DNA of 64,000 nt from Xestospongia muta (Eukaryota > Porifera > Demospongiae > Haplosclerida > Petrosiidae). Under the pieces are notes generated by a model. The model did no database searches. It was not told the DNA's origin and was given only the letters and a program-made list of their open reading frames with translations. Numbering within the stretch: the first letter of the stretch is position 1; the number at the start of each line of letters is the position of its first letter. The position numbers and the translations under genes are program-made. Below, one piece after another: positions 1-14,323 of the stretch. The stretch lies in assembly GCA_963693285.1 (NCBI GenBank), contig OY848924.1, forward strand, positions 4,481,214 through 4,545,213. The letters are read 5' to 3'.

Positions 1-234
1 CAGTATTTGAAGGAGCCTAACATACCTAATGATTCAAAATCTGAAACATTTTCTTACTGGAAAAGTATAGCATCACAATGGCCAATTCTGATACTATTAG
101 CACGACAATATTTAAGTGCTCCTCCTGCCTCAGTTGCATCTGAAATGTTTTTCAGCAGTGCATCAGACATATGTACTAACTCAAGAAACCACCTCTTACC
201 AAAGAAGGTTGAGCAATTACTCTTCTTAAACTAA
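1..234 (+). pseudogene. hAT transposase C-terminal fragment
   Basis: The frame is open from the first base of the window and ends at TAA 232-234. The visible 77 residues match the hAT C-terminal dimerisation domain: YWK then a short spacer and WP, the LARQYLS block, the PPASVASE motif, FSSA, an R, and VEQLLFLN at the end. In intact hAT and ZBED-type proteins this domain closes the transposase and mediates dimerisation. Only the last part is visible, so an intact element to the left cannot be excluded, but no terminal inverted repeat is recognisable after the stop. It lies on the opposite strand to gene 1 and would sit in, or just beyond, its 3' part. Confidence 0.85.
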
Positions 235-478
235 AATTTCTGATTTGTTAATAATGACTATTAGTTTTTAATTTTTTTATATATTTGTTTCTTTCTTCTA
301 TTCATCATTATGTTTTGAATATCGGATAAGATATCGGTGAAAATTAAACACATTTATTGGTATTGAATATATCAGTAAACACTAGTATCGATGGAACACT
401 AACCCACATATAATTAGGTCATGTTTATCACTACGTCCATATCATCATATACAGTAAATATATTATTATATCACTTAC

Positions 479-3400
479 ATTTCTAACTTGGTTCATATCT
501 CCTTCAAAAGAACACAAGAGCTTAACAATGTTATTATAATGACACCAGTGTGCTATATGAAGTGGACTATTTCCCCACTATAAAATGAAATACATAATAA
601 TAACAATAGATCCTATTTATATTACACAAGGCAACACGTTACCAGCATAATGTGTATTATCAGGGATACATGTGTGTCACAAAGGAAAATCTAACTTCCA
701 TAACTATATTTATTTCCATACATGGATACAAATTATAAGTGTTTTATATTTTTATTAATTTTGGGCTATAACCTCTTACTACGTGAGCTTTAAAAACAAT
801 ACAAAAAAGCACATATAGAAATCTGTCTGTGTGGACAAGGTGTCACAAACTAGTGTCTCAATTTCTTTGTACCATGCTGCAAGGAACATGTACATGCACA
901 TGAACATGTATATTACTATAATATCTTGTACTGATATAATACATAATAATAGTATTACATAAATGTACATGAAGTGAACACAATACACACGTACATGGAA
1001 TATAAACCATCTCTATACATAATACAAACCTTGTTACAAATATTGGGGTCTGCCTTAGCTGTTAAGAGTAACTGAACTATCTTAATGTGTCCTTCCCTTG
1101 TGGCATAATGCAAAGCAGTCTGATGATTCTATAGAAAGAATAAATAGTAAATAATGTGGCTACAAAGTAATTACTAATATCTGTTCAATACTACCATAGA
1201 TAAATGTATAAAGTCAGTTAGTTACATCATAGTGACAGTATTCATATCATAACAACATTACAAGTTATTTGCTAAAGTAATGACAACTTTAAATTTTACT
1301 AGAAGTACATCTTTTGTTTATGTTGTGGTTATTATAATAGACAATAACTACCTAATCCAAGTACCCACTGTCTCTCTTTATATTACTAGGATATTATTAA
1401 TACTATGAATGATAATATTCATATCCTAATAGTGGACAGTAGGGGTTGGCATTGAGAACGTTTCCTGTATACTATCAGGAGTATGTGAGCATCATGAAGG
1501 AGCATCCAATTTCATAACTAACTGTTGTTGAAATCACAGCTCTAACTGATAAAACTTTAATGTTTTATGGCTTGTGGATTCTAACATCTTAGCTAGGTGG
1601 CTTTAAAAAGAGCTAAGAACATTGAGAAATCTATACTGACATACTGGTAATATGTGGACAAGGTATCACAAGCTTTGTATCTTGAAGCAAGGAAATGTCT
1701 GAAACTTTTGTTAACCTTGTAATGGGAAAATATATCTTGTAGAATGTTCTTAACAAGATATCTACCTTTTTTAAAGCCTAGGATTAGTAAGATGGCAATT
1801 ATATCATCTTTATATAATAGCACAGGTGACACAAACAATTTAAGATATCCACCAATTATATTTTAATCTCTTAAATAATATCAGTGATATATTGTTACAT
1901 TCTATGACTGTGTTGTTATGTAGGGATGATGTAATTACCATCTCTACTGTCTTGTTTGCATTCTTTGTATTAGACTGATGATATCTATCTCTAAATTTAC
2001 TTCATTTTTTAGAAATAGTTTTTATTTACTTGTTTATAGACATATAGCTATATCTAAAACTTCAATAATAAACGGTATTAAATAATTAACAAATTAAATC
2101 ATGTAGAACAAGTAATCTTCACAACAAAGCTAACCATACATAAGACTAAATGACTAAAACAACTCTTTATATATAGAATAGTTAAGAACTTTCTTCATAA
2201 ACACAATGTTTATGATCATAAAATGTATAGTATAAAAACATTTGTGCTCATTGAAGTATATATAGTACACAATGAATGTTGTATAGTGGCTTTGTGGATT
2301 AAACTACTGGTATCTACACACAATACTATAATGTCTTAGTATGTTATTTATCAAAATTATTAGATGACAATGTCATCATATCATGACATCATATCAGTAT
2401 AGCTTTATAGGATTTTTATGACAATCAAAATATTTCACTTCACATAACACTGACTATTATATGACCAGGAGCGCATGAGCGTTGCAAAACGATGCTCATG
2501 CGCTCCTGATATGACTTATAATGAAAATATTATATTGTATCCACAAACTTGTAATCATCAAATTAATGACAACAAAACTATCTATTACTAGTAAACAATC
2601 ATTTATTATTATAAGGAAATAAAACTTACTTCTTCATCCTGGTATTTCACATTTGCCTTCTTTTGAATACTGTCTTTTACAATGTTTAATAGCCCGCTGT
2701 TTGCAGCTGCTAACATAATTTCATTCTAATAAATCACAACAAGTAAATACAGATAATATACATCATAATAAATACAACAATATATACAAGTGTTGAGTTT
2801 AATTACATATAATTATGACCAGTACAACAACCCACTAATTAATTTCCTAGTTCTTTATATATAAATGTATTCTTCTAATAATTATTATAAATGGTTGACA
2901 CAAGTCTATCAGATTTACTGAATATTTTGGCTTAAATCTCAAAGATGGTTACATATTATTATAAATGTACATGTAATGATAGGATCTCTATTAAAATGAG
3001 CATTGTGACTGCTATATCAACATCTCCTAGTATTGATTGACATGGCTCAAATTTAGGCTTCTAACAAGGTGTAAGATAGGGAAACAAAGCATGCTTACTC
3101 TATTTACTCTATGTTCGAATATATCATTAAAGCTAGTAGCTTTGCAATTTAATATATAATACTTGTGAGGAATGTATGTGGGTGTGGCTGCTGTGACATT
3201 TAATTGTTTAGTCGATCTGTGACAATTTCTTTTATAACTGTAATACAAAGTCGATTATTGACACTGTATGCTGTACATTAGTGTGACATAATATGCTTTA
3301 AACTAATGCTATAGTTAGTAGCTAGGAATAAGAAAGGTAGTATGGAGAAAACTAGACATAAACAATATATGTATTGATATATGTATTAGGACTTGGTAAT

Positions 3401-4467
3401 AACTAGGAGACATTTTCATGTAGTATACAAGTATGTACATGTACATGATATCAATATAACAAACAAGTATTCTAGTAATTATAAATATTGACCTCAACTA
3501 CATACTATACTTGTAAACACTTACATAATCAGGTGTAGCTCCTGCATTTTCAAAAAGACCTACTATTATGTCATGACCATTTATGTAAGCTATAGTATGA
3601 GGTGTTATATAAGGTTTCCGTATAAACTATATGATAAACAAAGACATTTTAATATATGATATAAACCTAATTATTGTGTACATACAATACAAACACAGCT
3701 AAAACAATTATTACTCATTAAATTTACATATTTTGAATTAATTACTAAGTTAGTAAACACAAATAATAACAGACTAAATAATAAACTAATGAGATCTTAC
3801 ATCACGATAATGACATTGGAAGTTTGCTCCATTCTGGAGTAATTGCTTCACTTTGTCTACATTTCCATCTCTAGAAGACTTACAAAGTTCAATGCTCTAT
3901 ATAATAATAAAACAAGTCATTACATTTAAAAATAGTAAATCATACAGACTAATAAAACTATAGGACTAGTCAAATACACAATACACAAAGTGACAATATT
4001 TATATAATAATAACAAGATGTAATTAGGATTATAACTAACAGACAATTTACTACAAATACAAGACTCCACTAACTAATAATAATTGAGTTTATAATCTGA
4101 TATAAAGAATAGTAAAGATAAGAATTATTAGGAAACTTTCCAATCAGTGATCTTTGATTATTGAATGTCACTCTAAAATAGTAGTCTTATCACTTGTTGA
4201 TCAATATTGATATAGATACTGTGGTTGATATTCAAGGAAATACAGTAGTTATATTATAATAAAACTTGAACTAGACAATAAAGGATACAACTAGTATTAA
4301 CAATACCAGACACTAGTCTACTATAAGAGTACTCACTTACTACATCATCATATTTATCATATAACATGTAATGTATTGATTGTACACTAACACATGTAGT
4401 ATAATGGATTAGTTAATAATATACTTACAATTTTTTTCTGCTCTCTCTCTAATCGTTGAGCTGCCAT
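479..4467 (-). CDS. Ankyrin-repeat gene 1, 5' part (six exons, 3' end not found)
   Basis: Six exons read on the minus strand: 4467-4429, 3896-3801, 3626-3525, 2725-2630, 1128-1030 and 577-479. All are in phase 0 with consensus AG acceptors and GTAAGT-like donors. Exon 1 gives MAAQRLEREQKKI from the ATG at 4467. Each following exon encodes one ankyrin-like module of 32-34 residues; the clearest are NHQTALHYATREGHIKIVQL (1128-1030) and WGNSPLHIAHWCHYNNIVKL (577-479). Module order and exon sizes parallel the first modules of the ROC-death gene at 35.7-52.6 kb: an RDGN cap, an IAYINGH module, an AAANSG module, then canonical ankyrin and a WGxxxLHxA module. It is therefore a paralogue. The rest, possibly with ROC and death domains, would be left of the window. 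Ankyrin stacks bind proteins; the partner cannot be inferred. Confidence 0.8.
1840..1990. repeat. Dispersed repeat, inverted copy of 17150-17260
   Basis: About 110 bases here match, as reverse complement, the stretch at 17150-17260. The shared segment includes AGGGATGATGTAATTACCAT and a run around CTTGTTTGCATTCTTTGTAT. Parts recur at 17310-17345 and 20505-20555. It is a dispersed, probably non-autonomous element lying in an intron of ankyrin gene 1. Confidence 0.6.
2459..2515. mobile_element. 43-bp palindromic MITE with 7-bp target duplication
   Basis: Bases 2466-2508 start with CAGGAGCGCATGAGC and end with its exact reverse complement: a 15-bp perfect inverted repeat around a 13-base loop. 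The element is flanked directly by ATATGAC on both sides (2459-2465 and 2509-2515), as a target-site duplication would be. Its GC content stands out from the AT-rich intron around it. The CAG...CTG ends and 7-bp duplication are compatible with a very short hAT-like MITE (hAT usually duplicates 8 bp), but the superfamily is not proven. Confidence 0.7.
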
Positions 4468-4500
4468 TGTCAGCCAGCAGGGGCTGGCAGCCCTTGGCTG
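4468..4500 (-). other. GC-rich hairpin just upstream of the gene 1 ATG
   Basis: The bases directly upstream of the start codon hold nested inverted repeats (CCAGC...GCTGG and CAGCC...GGCTG) in an otherwise AT-rich stretch. They would form a stem in the 5' leader. A role in translation or leader splicing is possible but not shown. Confidence 0.35.
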
Positions 4501-6872
4501 GTACTGTTAAGTTGATTTAGTTCTATAATAGAATATTAGATATCAATGTACATATATCAGTTATGCTATAATGTATTATATATATAACTTTATATAACAA
4601 AGAGAACAAATTGTGCTTTCTTCATTTATTGTTGAATTAAAATCACATACAACATGATCATGACAACAATTCAATATCATCTTATGAGATCAAGTACAGC
4701 AATAAATAGTTGTTTCTTTTTCCAGATGACGCTTTATAACTGCTATGCCAGTTAGGATCGCATCTTTTTTTTGAGGGTGAGCCTGTCATGTCAATTGGAC
4801 AATGTCCGTACGTCATTCCGTAATACTCTAATTTAGCGTTAAATAATTCTAGAATAAATGAAAAATTTATGAAGATTACGGCTTGCTTCAGGTGCAACAA
4901 AAAGGGCAGTGTAAAGGCTATGTCTGCACTAAAAGTGGGCGATTTGTAGCAGCTGGTTGCCAAGCCGTCTTAGTTCTTGTGCTAACACGGAAATATCTAC
5001 CTCTAGTGTTTTTCAGTTGTAATTAAGGGTCTAGGTACACAGTCATACAGAGATATATGTTTGGTGATATTACTAATGGAGCACCATACAGTTTTATGAT
5101 GATCTTCTAATGCATTAATGCGACTGGACTATGACATCTTAAAAAACTACAGATGTATGGCTTGTTCTGCTAACACATTAGAGTGTATAATTTTAGGATT
5201 TAGAGATAAGGATTGCTTTAATGACAAGTTATTGTGGCAAGTTTTCTTATAGAATCTGCAAATATATAACATCTGCTGTTAGGGATAGTTTAGGTCTAGT
5301 CAGTGAACTATAGGGAGTGTCATCTTTTCACTCTAAATGCTAAATATTTGGTATTAAAGTATGTGGACAAACGTTTAGACTGTTCACTACATGAAAGGTC
5401 CCTTTGAGCTTCCATATTGTCATGTATTGCAAAAAAGAGTATAACCCATTCTTCTGCTGTGAAAAAATGTCAATAGTCTCTCTATGTTAGTAAAGCTAAT
5501 TAGCTGATCTTAATGCACAAAGCATTTGCACAGCATATCTAAAGCAGTAATTGAAATCAAGCAAGAGTTCTCAAGCTTTAGATCTGGGACATTCAAACAA
5601 TAGAAATTAACATTTAACATTTAGAGTTGATGTGCTAAAGATCAAAATATGCTAATCTTTGACTGTCTCACTGAACTTTATACACCACTAGTCAGCAACA
5701 CTTGACATATAAATCACATACTACATTATCTTGGTGGATGTGTACAACCTATGAATAAACAACTGCAATATGAAAATATATTCAGTAGTTCCTATGCAAT
5801 TTTTGACATGAGTCAACAAATTTAAAGATGTTAGACTCATGCATGTGCTACTGCATGATTACCTCCTAGAGTATTTCTCTAAACAAGAACTACATAATGA
5901 CAAAACCATTCACTTACCTACCACTGGGAGGAGGGTCTGATGACAATAGAAGTATCTGTATGCTGACACATACATGTATATATGTATATCATAATATTAT
6001 AATCTATATTTTTGTCTAAGTAGTATGTAGTTATCAGTAACAAATAAACAAATATTGCTTTCTTTACTTACACAATTAGATCACACTCTTCAATTCAAAG
6101 TCTTCTTTGTCAAAAGTATTTTGTGTGTGGTATAGAATTTATCATCACATGATGGCAATGATGCAGTGTGGGTGGAACATAAATGGTTTTCAAAATACTC
6201 ACTCATTTACATAACAATACAAGTGAATATATTCATGATTTTAACAATCAAATAGTATCACCTGGTGTTAATATCCACACTAATACTTGTATGGTTGTAA
6301 CACCTTCCTTAAAGAGGTCTCACAAATACATGCGTCATAATATAAACATTCCTAATAGTTATACAGTTACCTAAGATATTATGAAGACTACTAGTTTAGT
6401 ATTGATCTTTTTGAACATATAACATACTTTGTTTTCCTTTAAAAATGAAAATGATTAATATAAAATTACATAAAAATAATTAAGATCTGTTTGAATTGGC
6501 AAAATATAATTTCAGAACATATTAATTTAAAAAAGTGTTATTTGGTACATCCATAGAGGATATTCATAACATACATCCGTTGTGTTTCCTGTAAACTCAA
6601 AAAAATGTTTAGCAAAGAATAATGAAAAAAATATGATTACTGAATTAATCACTTATCACAATTTCATTATTTGAGCTTTTTGTCATCTTTATTATTACTA
6701 TTATTAGAGAGCAAGATATTATAACAAAATGAACAAACGAAGATAAAGAGAGGTTTATTATGCATGGTTGTGATACTTAACAACACTCACATGACATTTC
6801 ATAGTAAAACAAGCAGTATATGATCTCTGTTAGTTACAGCCATAAATGATAACCTTTGAAAATTTAGACTAT

Positions 6873-6978
<106 letters not shown>

Positions 6979-7374
6979 AATAATAAGTAATTTATCTGTG
7001 TTTATAATCACAATCTATGCATGATCACTCACACACATCATTCTAATGTTTGTCAGAATATTATGTGATACTGTCACAAAGTCATAGATTAGATTTTAAA
7101 ATATCAAAGAGCTGTAGGTTAGACTTTTCCCCTTTTCTCTTTGACATACATAAATTCTTTCTTTTTATATAAATCACAGACATTTACATATGTCAGGGCT
7201 ACATATTAAAGAAACATACTAAATTATACACAAATAGAGACTAAGGGTCATTTCACCAAAATGAAAAATACTATGTATTTACAAAGAACTCTACACATAA
7301 TAGCAATAAAATACCATTCTCAGTTTGGTGTCAGATAAGACCTAGCACCCATTTGTGACAAAAACAATAAGTTA

Positions 7375-7495
7375 TTTAAAATTCATTGAAATAAGATTAA
7401 ATTTTGTTACTTTGAGCGCTAAAGACCACACAGTCGGAAGATGCACTGGGATATACCATTGATTTTTAATAAGATAGTTCTGTTTGCTTGCATGT
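7375..7495. repeat. Foldback repeat, dispersed inverted copy of the 13.5-14.7 kb family
   Basis: The stretch containing AAAGACCACACAGTCGG, ATGCACTGGGATATACC and ATTGATTTTTAATAAGAT is the reverse complement of the left half of each unit at 13486-14697, with flanking similarity on both sides (a TTAAAATTCATT...ATTAAATTTTG run before it). This shows that the family is dispersed in the genome and not only tandem. Confidence 0.65.
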
Positions 7496-10400
7496 AAATG
7501 TGGTCTATAAGTTGTACAATTAGTTATAGTCTATTTCAACTTGACAATCATTGCAATGTTCCATACAAGTCATGTTAATTGTTTCATTAACAATAGCAAC
7601 TATAATAGTTACAACTTACTAAATATTACAATTAAGTGTTGTTACTTTTCTAACAGCTTTATCACTACCTTTATGACTATCGTAATGATACAATGAAATA
7701 ACCTTATCTTTGCAACATTAATGTTCCAAACACAAATTTGATTAAAACATTGTTAATTCTCACCTGTAACTCTGATTGGACAAAGGTTACAGTACTTGCT
7801 CCGAGTCCATCTGTCTGTTAATAAAAGGTTTTATTCTGAACTTATAATAATTTTATTTTACATGTTCTGAAAAGGTTCTTATATCCACACATATTTGACA
7901 GATAATAACATATGATGTAATTATTGTCATTTGCTTGTTCTCTTTCATTTGACTGAGGTATTTTGTGTTACAACTTCAAGTAACTTAATAAATATCCTTA
8001 AAGAATTCTTAGTATCAAGAAACAAAACTGTTTATGTCACATTTAATGTAGGTCCCATCTAACTTGCATATTTTCATATATATTATGATATTGTGTAGTT
8101 TTAGCAACCTTTGTTGCCTATTTTATTAAGTATGTATTCATGTCATGGTAAATGATCAGTGGGATATCTCAATAACTATGAGGTGACAATTAGTCCTTAT
8201 AAAATTATTGTATGTGGAGAACACATGTAAATATCAGACTCATGATCACATGTGGCAAGAGTAGCATAAATCATGACTGCTCTTTTTATAAACTAGACAA
8301 AGTTGTTGCTTGCTAGTGTCAGTAATAAATACAGCAATAAAATGTATATTAAAGCTATATACAGTATGTACCATATTGGAGTCAAGAATTTATCCTTTCT
8401 ATATGAATCTCTATTTGGTTCGCTCTACATGTAGAAGATTGATTATATCAAATAAGTTCCTAATCAAACAGATATACTTCACAATCTTTATCATACAACT
8501 ATAGTATTGGACAATTTTATAATAATACTGTATTGTATTCATTTTTAGCATATCAGTGAATCTAATTCCAGTCAAGAGATATATAAGACACATATTACCA
8601 CACTCATCAGTATAGCAGTATAGTATACAGTACTTGATGAGGTGACACAATATACTGTATATTAGATTATGTCATATCAAATATATAATGTGATGATTGT
8701 AGTATTTTAAAGTTTTAATCCAATGCAAACTCTAAGATTAAAAATATTATATTTTAACATTACAGTTGTTAGAATGAAATTGTTATGACTCTGACTACTA
8801 ATTAGGCAGTAAAATTTTCACTTCACGTAATTTGCTATAATATTCTGCTTTGAAGTGAAAAGAAACCAAGTACTCCAGATGAAGATAACATCTCTAGTAC
8901 ACAAGCAATAGATAATGTGATAGTATCCTCCAGACTTACGCTAATTATTAATATTCATAGTTCTATATGTTAATAAAGTCTTATTGTTTTTTAGCTTAAT
9001 CAACACCTCTTCAGACGCCACAAAATTACACAAATGTAGTAGATTATGATAACTGTAAAAAAGATATTTCAGAATACACCTAGGTTCCATTATACCTTGT
9101 AATTTTGAAGTCCACCTTTTTATGGAGCACTTGCTTCTATATGTAAGTGCTCTAAACTAGTGGGGACCTTCCTGATTCATGATTACAACAGCTAAATCTG
9201 TCACACAAACTCTAACATCTATGAATAAAAGGTCATGATGACTTAAGTGTGATGTCTAAAGTGAATTCTTAGTCTTTTCTTGGCTAGCAGAAGATATTAA
9301 ATACCCACCTTTCATTTTTTTGTTCAAATGTTTCTTTAAAGGTGCTTCTGTCTTCACTAACTTTTATTATCAATAAATACCTGTCAGCTTTAGCCTACAT
9401 GTACGAAAGAGAATAGTAGGATTCAAATAGCAACATTATTGTTGTACTGACATGTTTTATTAGTGACTTGATTTATGTTATATTCTGTGCTCTAAGAGAC
9501 TCTAACTACTACAGCTAAACACATAGAAGTCAACATTAACTAAACGATATTATTAGCAACTATCTGTGTTCTTGTACATTGTATAAAGTTATCTCAACAT
9601 ACCATGATCAAATTGATCTTTTCATCTTTTCTTCAAGATAAGAGTAAATGACTACTTGCTCTTTGATGTGTTTGTCAAAATAATTGGACAGATTTTCAAC
9701 TAGTGATTCATTAAAACAATCGGTCTTTGTCTTATCTTCCCCATCTACTGAATTATGTCAAAAGAAGCCAGTAGAAATTTATATCTGATCTTCATAATGT
9801 ACACTGAAGATATACACATACAATAGATAAATATATGTATATTTTAAATTTTAAGTCAGTGCATTTGTTTTTCAAGTTGCAATGAAAACTAAAATGTATA
9901 AATGCAGTTGAGAGGATGAATTGTCTATTAGCAGTGAAATTTTTAGGTAAGGTTCATTTGCATTTTTAGCTAAATCATTGCATTAACTCTTCTTGATTTG
10001 ATGGCAGAGATAGAGTTTAATTTATCAGGTCATATTACCCTATCATTAATTTAAACTTCTTTAAGTTTCTAGTGATTATTCCATAGGATAGCACATACTA
10101 AGTGTTAAGAGATAATGTTTATATTCACTTTATACATAGTATTTTCAATGCCTGACACAAGTGACAGGGCAGTCACCAAGTGACAGCCCAGTCAGTACAT
10201 GCATGGTTATTATATTCTATTCTATGGAATGCAATGAGAACACTACTCTCCATTATGTCATATATAGTCTGAAATGTAGCTTCACAGTATAATTAAATCT
10301 CAGTATCATGTATGGTTTAGTGACAAAGCAAGTATATAAATTATAATAGTGTAATTGTATGTTTGAATGTTGATATGTTAGTTTATAATATCAATTATGA

Positions 10401-12850
10401 ATATTTGTAACTTAAAAAGTATAAATGATGTTTAGAGTCAATACAAATGATTTACTGGTGTTATTAACAAAATAACTATTAATATCATAAAACTTATATG
10501 TTTGATTTCAATATGTAAATAGATATACGTATACTTTTGATAATGTGACTTACTTTAGTATAATTTTATATATTATAGGTAATATTACAATACAAGGGAC
10601 TAAACTAGGTAATTTGACAACAACAGTTAGTAACTTACTTTCATTTCATGTAGATATCACTCATCTTGACAATGTTACTGAGAGAAAAAACAACCTGTAT
10701 TTGAGAGGTGGGGCTTATAAAGATAATTAAAAGGCGGAGCTCATGATCTCGAAAGAAAGGAGAAGACATCCATCTGCAAAGGAGAGATGAGCCAACTAGA
10801 CCTCGTGTGTCAATATTGCTAATTTCAATTCAATATAAACTCAAGGAAGAAATCTTAGGATAGAGTACATGAACATTTGGCATCATAAAGTCACAAGAAA
10901 CTGATAGACAGTTACTGAAATAACAAGTAAGAAATAAACAGTAGGCACTCTATGAGACTGAAGTTTGTCAAATCATGAAATGTAAATGAAAAACAGGCTG
11001 AAGGTTCAGTTTGTGATTTTTTGCAAACATTGTCTTATTCAGCTATTATTTTAAATTAAGCTAAAGGATTATTAGGAAATATTGTCCAGCATCATACTAA
11101 TCTGGTCAGCAACTAAAGCAAAAGTAATATCCACAGGAACTATAAGATTTTTTTCTATGTTAAGTTCTGAAAAATTGTGATTCTTGTGTTTTGTTAAAGT
11201 CAAGCAACATTATATTCAGAAGTATCAAGTACAACAGTGTAGCTGTTGTGTATAATTTTAATGTTAAAGTTAATACCTGATATCTACCCAAATTTGGAAT
11301 TTAATTGTATCACCTAATTGTTACCTCTTGAATACATTTAAAAGGTATATAGCACCTGAAAATCTGCTCTATCTATTGTCTATAAGTTATTATGATACAG
11401 CTCATTCATTTTTACTATTTATTTATAATTTTACATGTTACATATATATTGTGATATGATACAGGTCAATTGTTACTGATAGTTATTGAAAAGATGATCT
11501 TTCAAGTTGATACCATACAAACTATCCCAAAGAACAACTCAAGAATATCTAACCTTATTGTCTACACAGCAGTGACTATGAGCCACCATTATAGTCAGGT
11601 TAGAGATGGTGATATCTCACTTGTAACAGCAGACATTAATGCAAATTAATGCTTTTTGTATTGATGTTTAAATATTAATGTCTAGAGTATAGTATTAATT
11701 TCCCATCAACATATAGCATCTGTTACTGGCACTCTAGACATAACCTTTAATGATACAATAAAGTTGATATGGTAGTAGTTTATCTTGTATCTCTTCTCCC
11801 TCCCTATGGTTGCTTTAGTTTTAATTTTAATGATGTAGAATTATATTAAAAGATGGTGTGAATAGAGTGATGACAGCTCATACAAATTATAGCAATTATT
11901 AAAGTCTATTTGTTCAACAAATAATAACCTAATCTAGTAACTGTCTGTAAATTTCTTCTCAACTATAGCTGATTATATACAATTATAATAGCTATGATGT
12001 AGTCATGTCACATTCATTAGTGTATATACAAGTATATGATTGGATATAATGCTAGTTAGAATTGTACTTTAAATGCATATATTTAAAAACAGTATTACTA
12101 AATAGTAGCGCTCAAAAGAGTTTAGACGCTCATGTCTTACTCATTAATAATAGTGCTTGATCTTATCTACTTAGACAATGTGCAGTATATAACATTATAT
12201 CTTGTATTTCTATGGATGATTGTGACTTGAAGCCACAAAATATTCTCATCAGTCAAGGTGTTATCAAATATCTGCTGACTTTGGTCTCTCAGAGTAATTA
12301 ATGACTATGTTGTCAATACATGTTAGCTATCACAAGTACAAGTAAACCTTGTGTGTGTTAAGTTATTGTCCATGTTGTATGCATGTTCTCCTATTAATCA
12401 CTGGTGTCTAACATAATCCAACAATGCCTTCCAGTATTATTACACAGACACACATGCACATATATCATGGATAGTAGTATTAAGCTAGTACACTTCATTG
12501 TGAAGTACTATAACACTGCAGTCTTTAACTAACTCAGTACATTATACATGTACCCAACTATGACTAATGGTTAATTATTAATAAGTTGCTTGCTTTAATT
12601 AAGAAAAAAATATATACATTTATGTCCTGAATAAAGAAAAAAAGAACACTGTTTCTTTTAGTAGTAGATGATGTATTAGTCAGTATTAAGATGGAGTAAA
12701 ATTAGATTGTGTTGATCAATATTTACTTTTTATAGTAAAATAAAATAATAGAAAATATTTAAAAAGACCTTGATTTGTGTACACAATTAGTTCATCAGAA
12801 AACCCTCTGGCACTCAGTATATTTGATGTAGGTTGCTTCATTATTAGTGT

Positions 12851-13303
12851 GTTTGCCTAGCTACCAGTAGCCACATAAAGGGGAAATAGGTTGGAGTGAC
12901 ATGATGTTATCACAATTAATTCTAGACTCAATATGGCTATGAGGATGAAATACTTTGCATGTAATTGTGTTGGTTGACAGGTTGCCCTGTTAAACTGCAA
13001 CAGTTGTGAAGCTACATTTATTAGATGTAAATTCTATTTAATCTTGTGTTTGTTCATTGTTAGCAGTGTTTGGAGTCATGGGGATTTGGTTTCCTAGCTA
13101 GCCACATAAAGGAGAAGTAGGTTGGAGTGTCATGATGTTATCACAACTAATATTAGACTCAATATGGCTATGGGAGTGAAATACTTTGTATATAATTGAT
13201 GTTGGTGACAGGTTGCCATGTTAAACTGCAACAGATGTGAAGCTACATTTATTAATTTTATTTAAACTTGTGTTTGTTGATTGTTAGCACTGTTTGGAGT
13301 TCT
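12851..13303. repeat. Two tandem units of about 235 bp
   Basis: Copies at about 12851-13075 and 13090-13303 share TAGCCACATAAAGG, GGTTGGAGTG, CATGATGTTATCACAA, GACTCAATATGGCTATG and CTTGTGTTTGTT, and both end in TGTTTGGAGT. They differ by scattered substitutions and short indels. They lie in an intron of the kinase relic. Confidence 0.85.
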
Positions 13304-13485
13304 GGGATTTTTCTTGAAGGTTTCTGTATCAGTGTCACTGTATAATAGATACTACTTATGATTACTTTTACTACTACTTGTTATAATGAAGAATTCCTGG
13401 TAGAATTAACTCCTTGTACTGGTACACTACTGTTGATATAGCTAGCTTGTGTTAACTTCTCTCTCTCCCTTCCCCTCCCCTCCCC

Positions 13486-14259
13486 TCTCTCTCTCTGTAA
13501 AAAACAATCCAATGAGTGTCAAGTTTTAAAAGACAGTTATTAGTTGTACAACTGTAGACCATATTTATGTATTAGCAAACATCTTATTGAAAATCAATGA
13601 TATATCTTGGTACATCATCCTGATGTGTGGTCTTCAGAACCTAAGTGAAAAAATTTAATTTTATTACTATAAATTTAAGTGGGTTTTCAAGTCAACCAGG
13701 ACCACACTTATAGCTGTAGGATGAATGTGCACTGAGACATGCTATTGATTTTTATAAACCTTACCATCTTATCATATTATACTAACAAAGAGTAGAATGA
13801 TGTGTGGGTATGGATATGTGTACATACATTTATAGTTACAAATGCAACTAAATCTCTCTCTCTCTCTGTAAAAAAACAATGCAATGAGTGTCAAGTTCTA
13901 AAAGATAGTTAATAGTTGTACAACTATAGACCATATTAGCAAACATATTATTGAAAATCAATGATATATCCCAGTGCATCATCCTGATGTGTGGTCTTCA
14001 GCAACCAAAGTGAAAAAATTTAATTTTATTACTATGAATTTAAGTGAGTTTTCAAGTCAACCAGGACCACACATAGTTGTGTGGATGAATGTACACTGAG
14101 ACATGTTATTGATTTTTATAAACCTTAGTATCATATCATATTATACTAACAAAGAGTAGGATAATGATGTGTGGGTATGGATGTGTGTACATACATTTAT
14201 AGTTACAAATGCAACTAAATTTCTCTCTATATAAAAAATCAATGCAATGAATCTCTATC

Positions 14260-14323
<64 letters not shown>

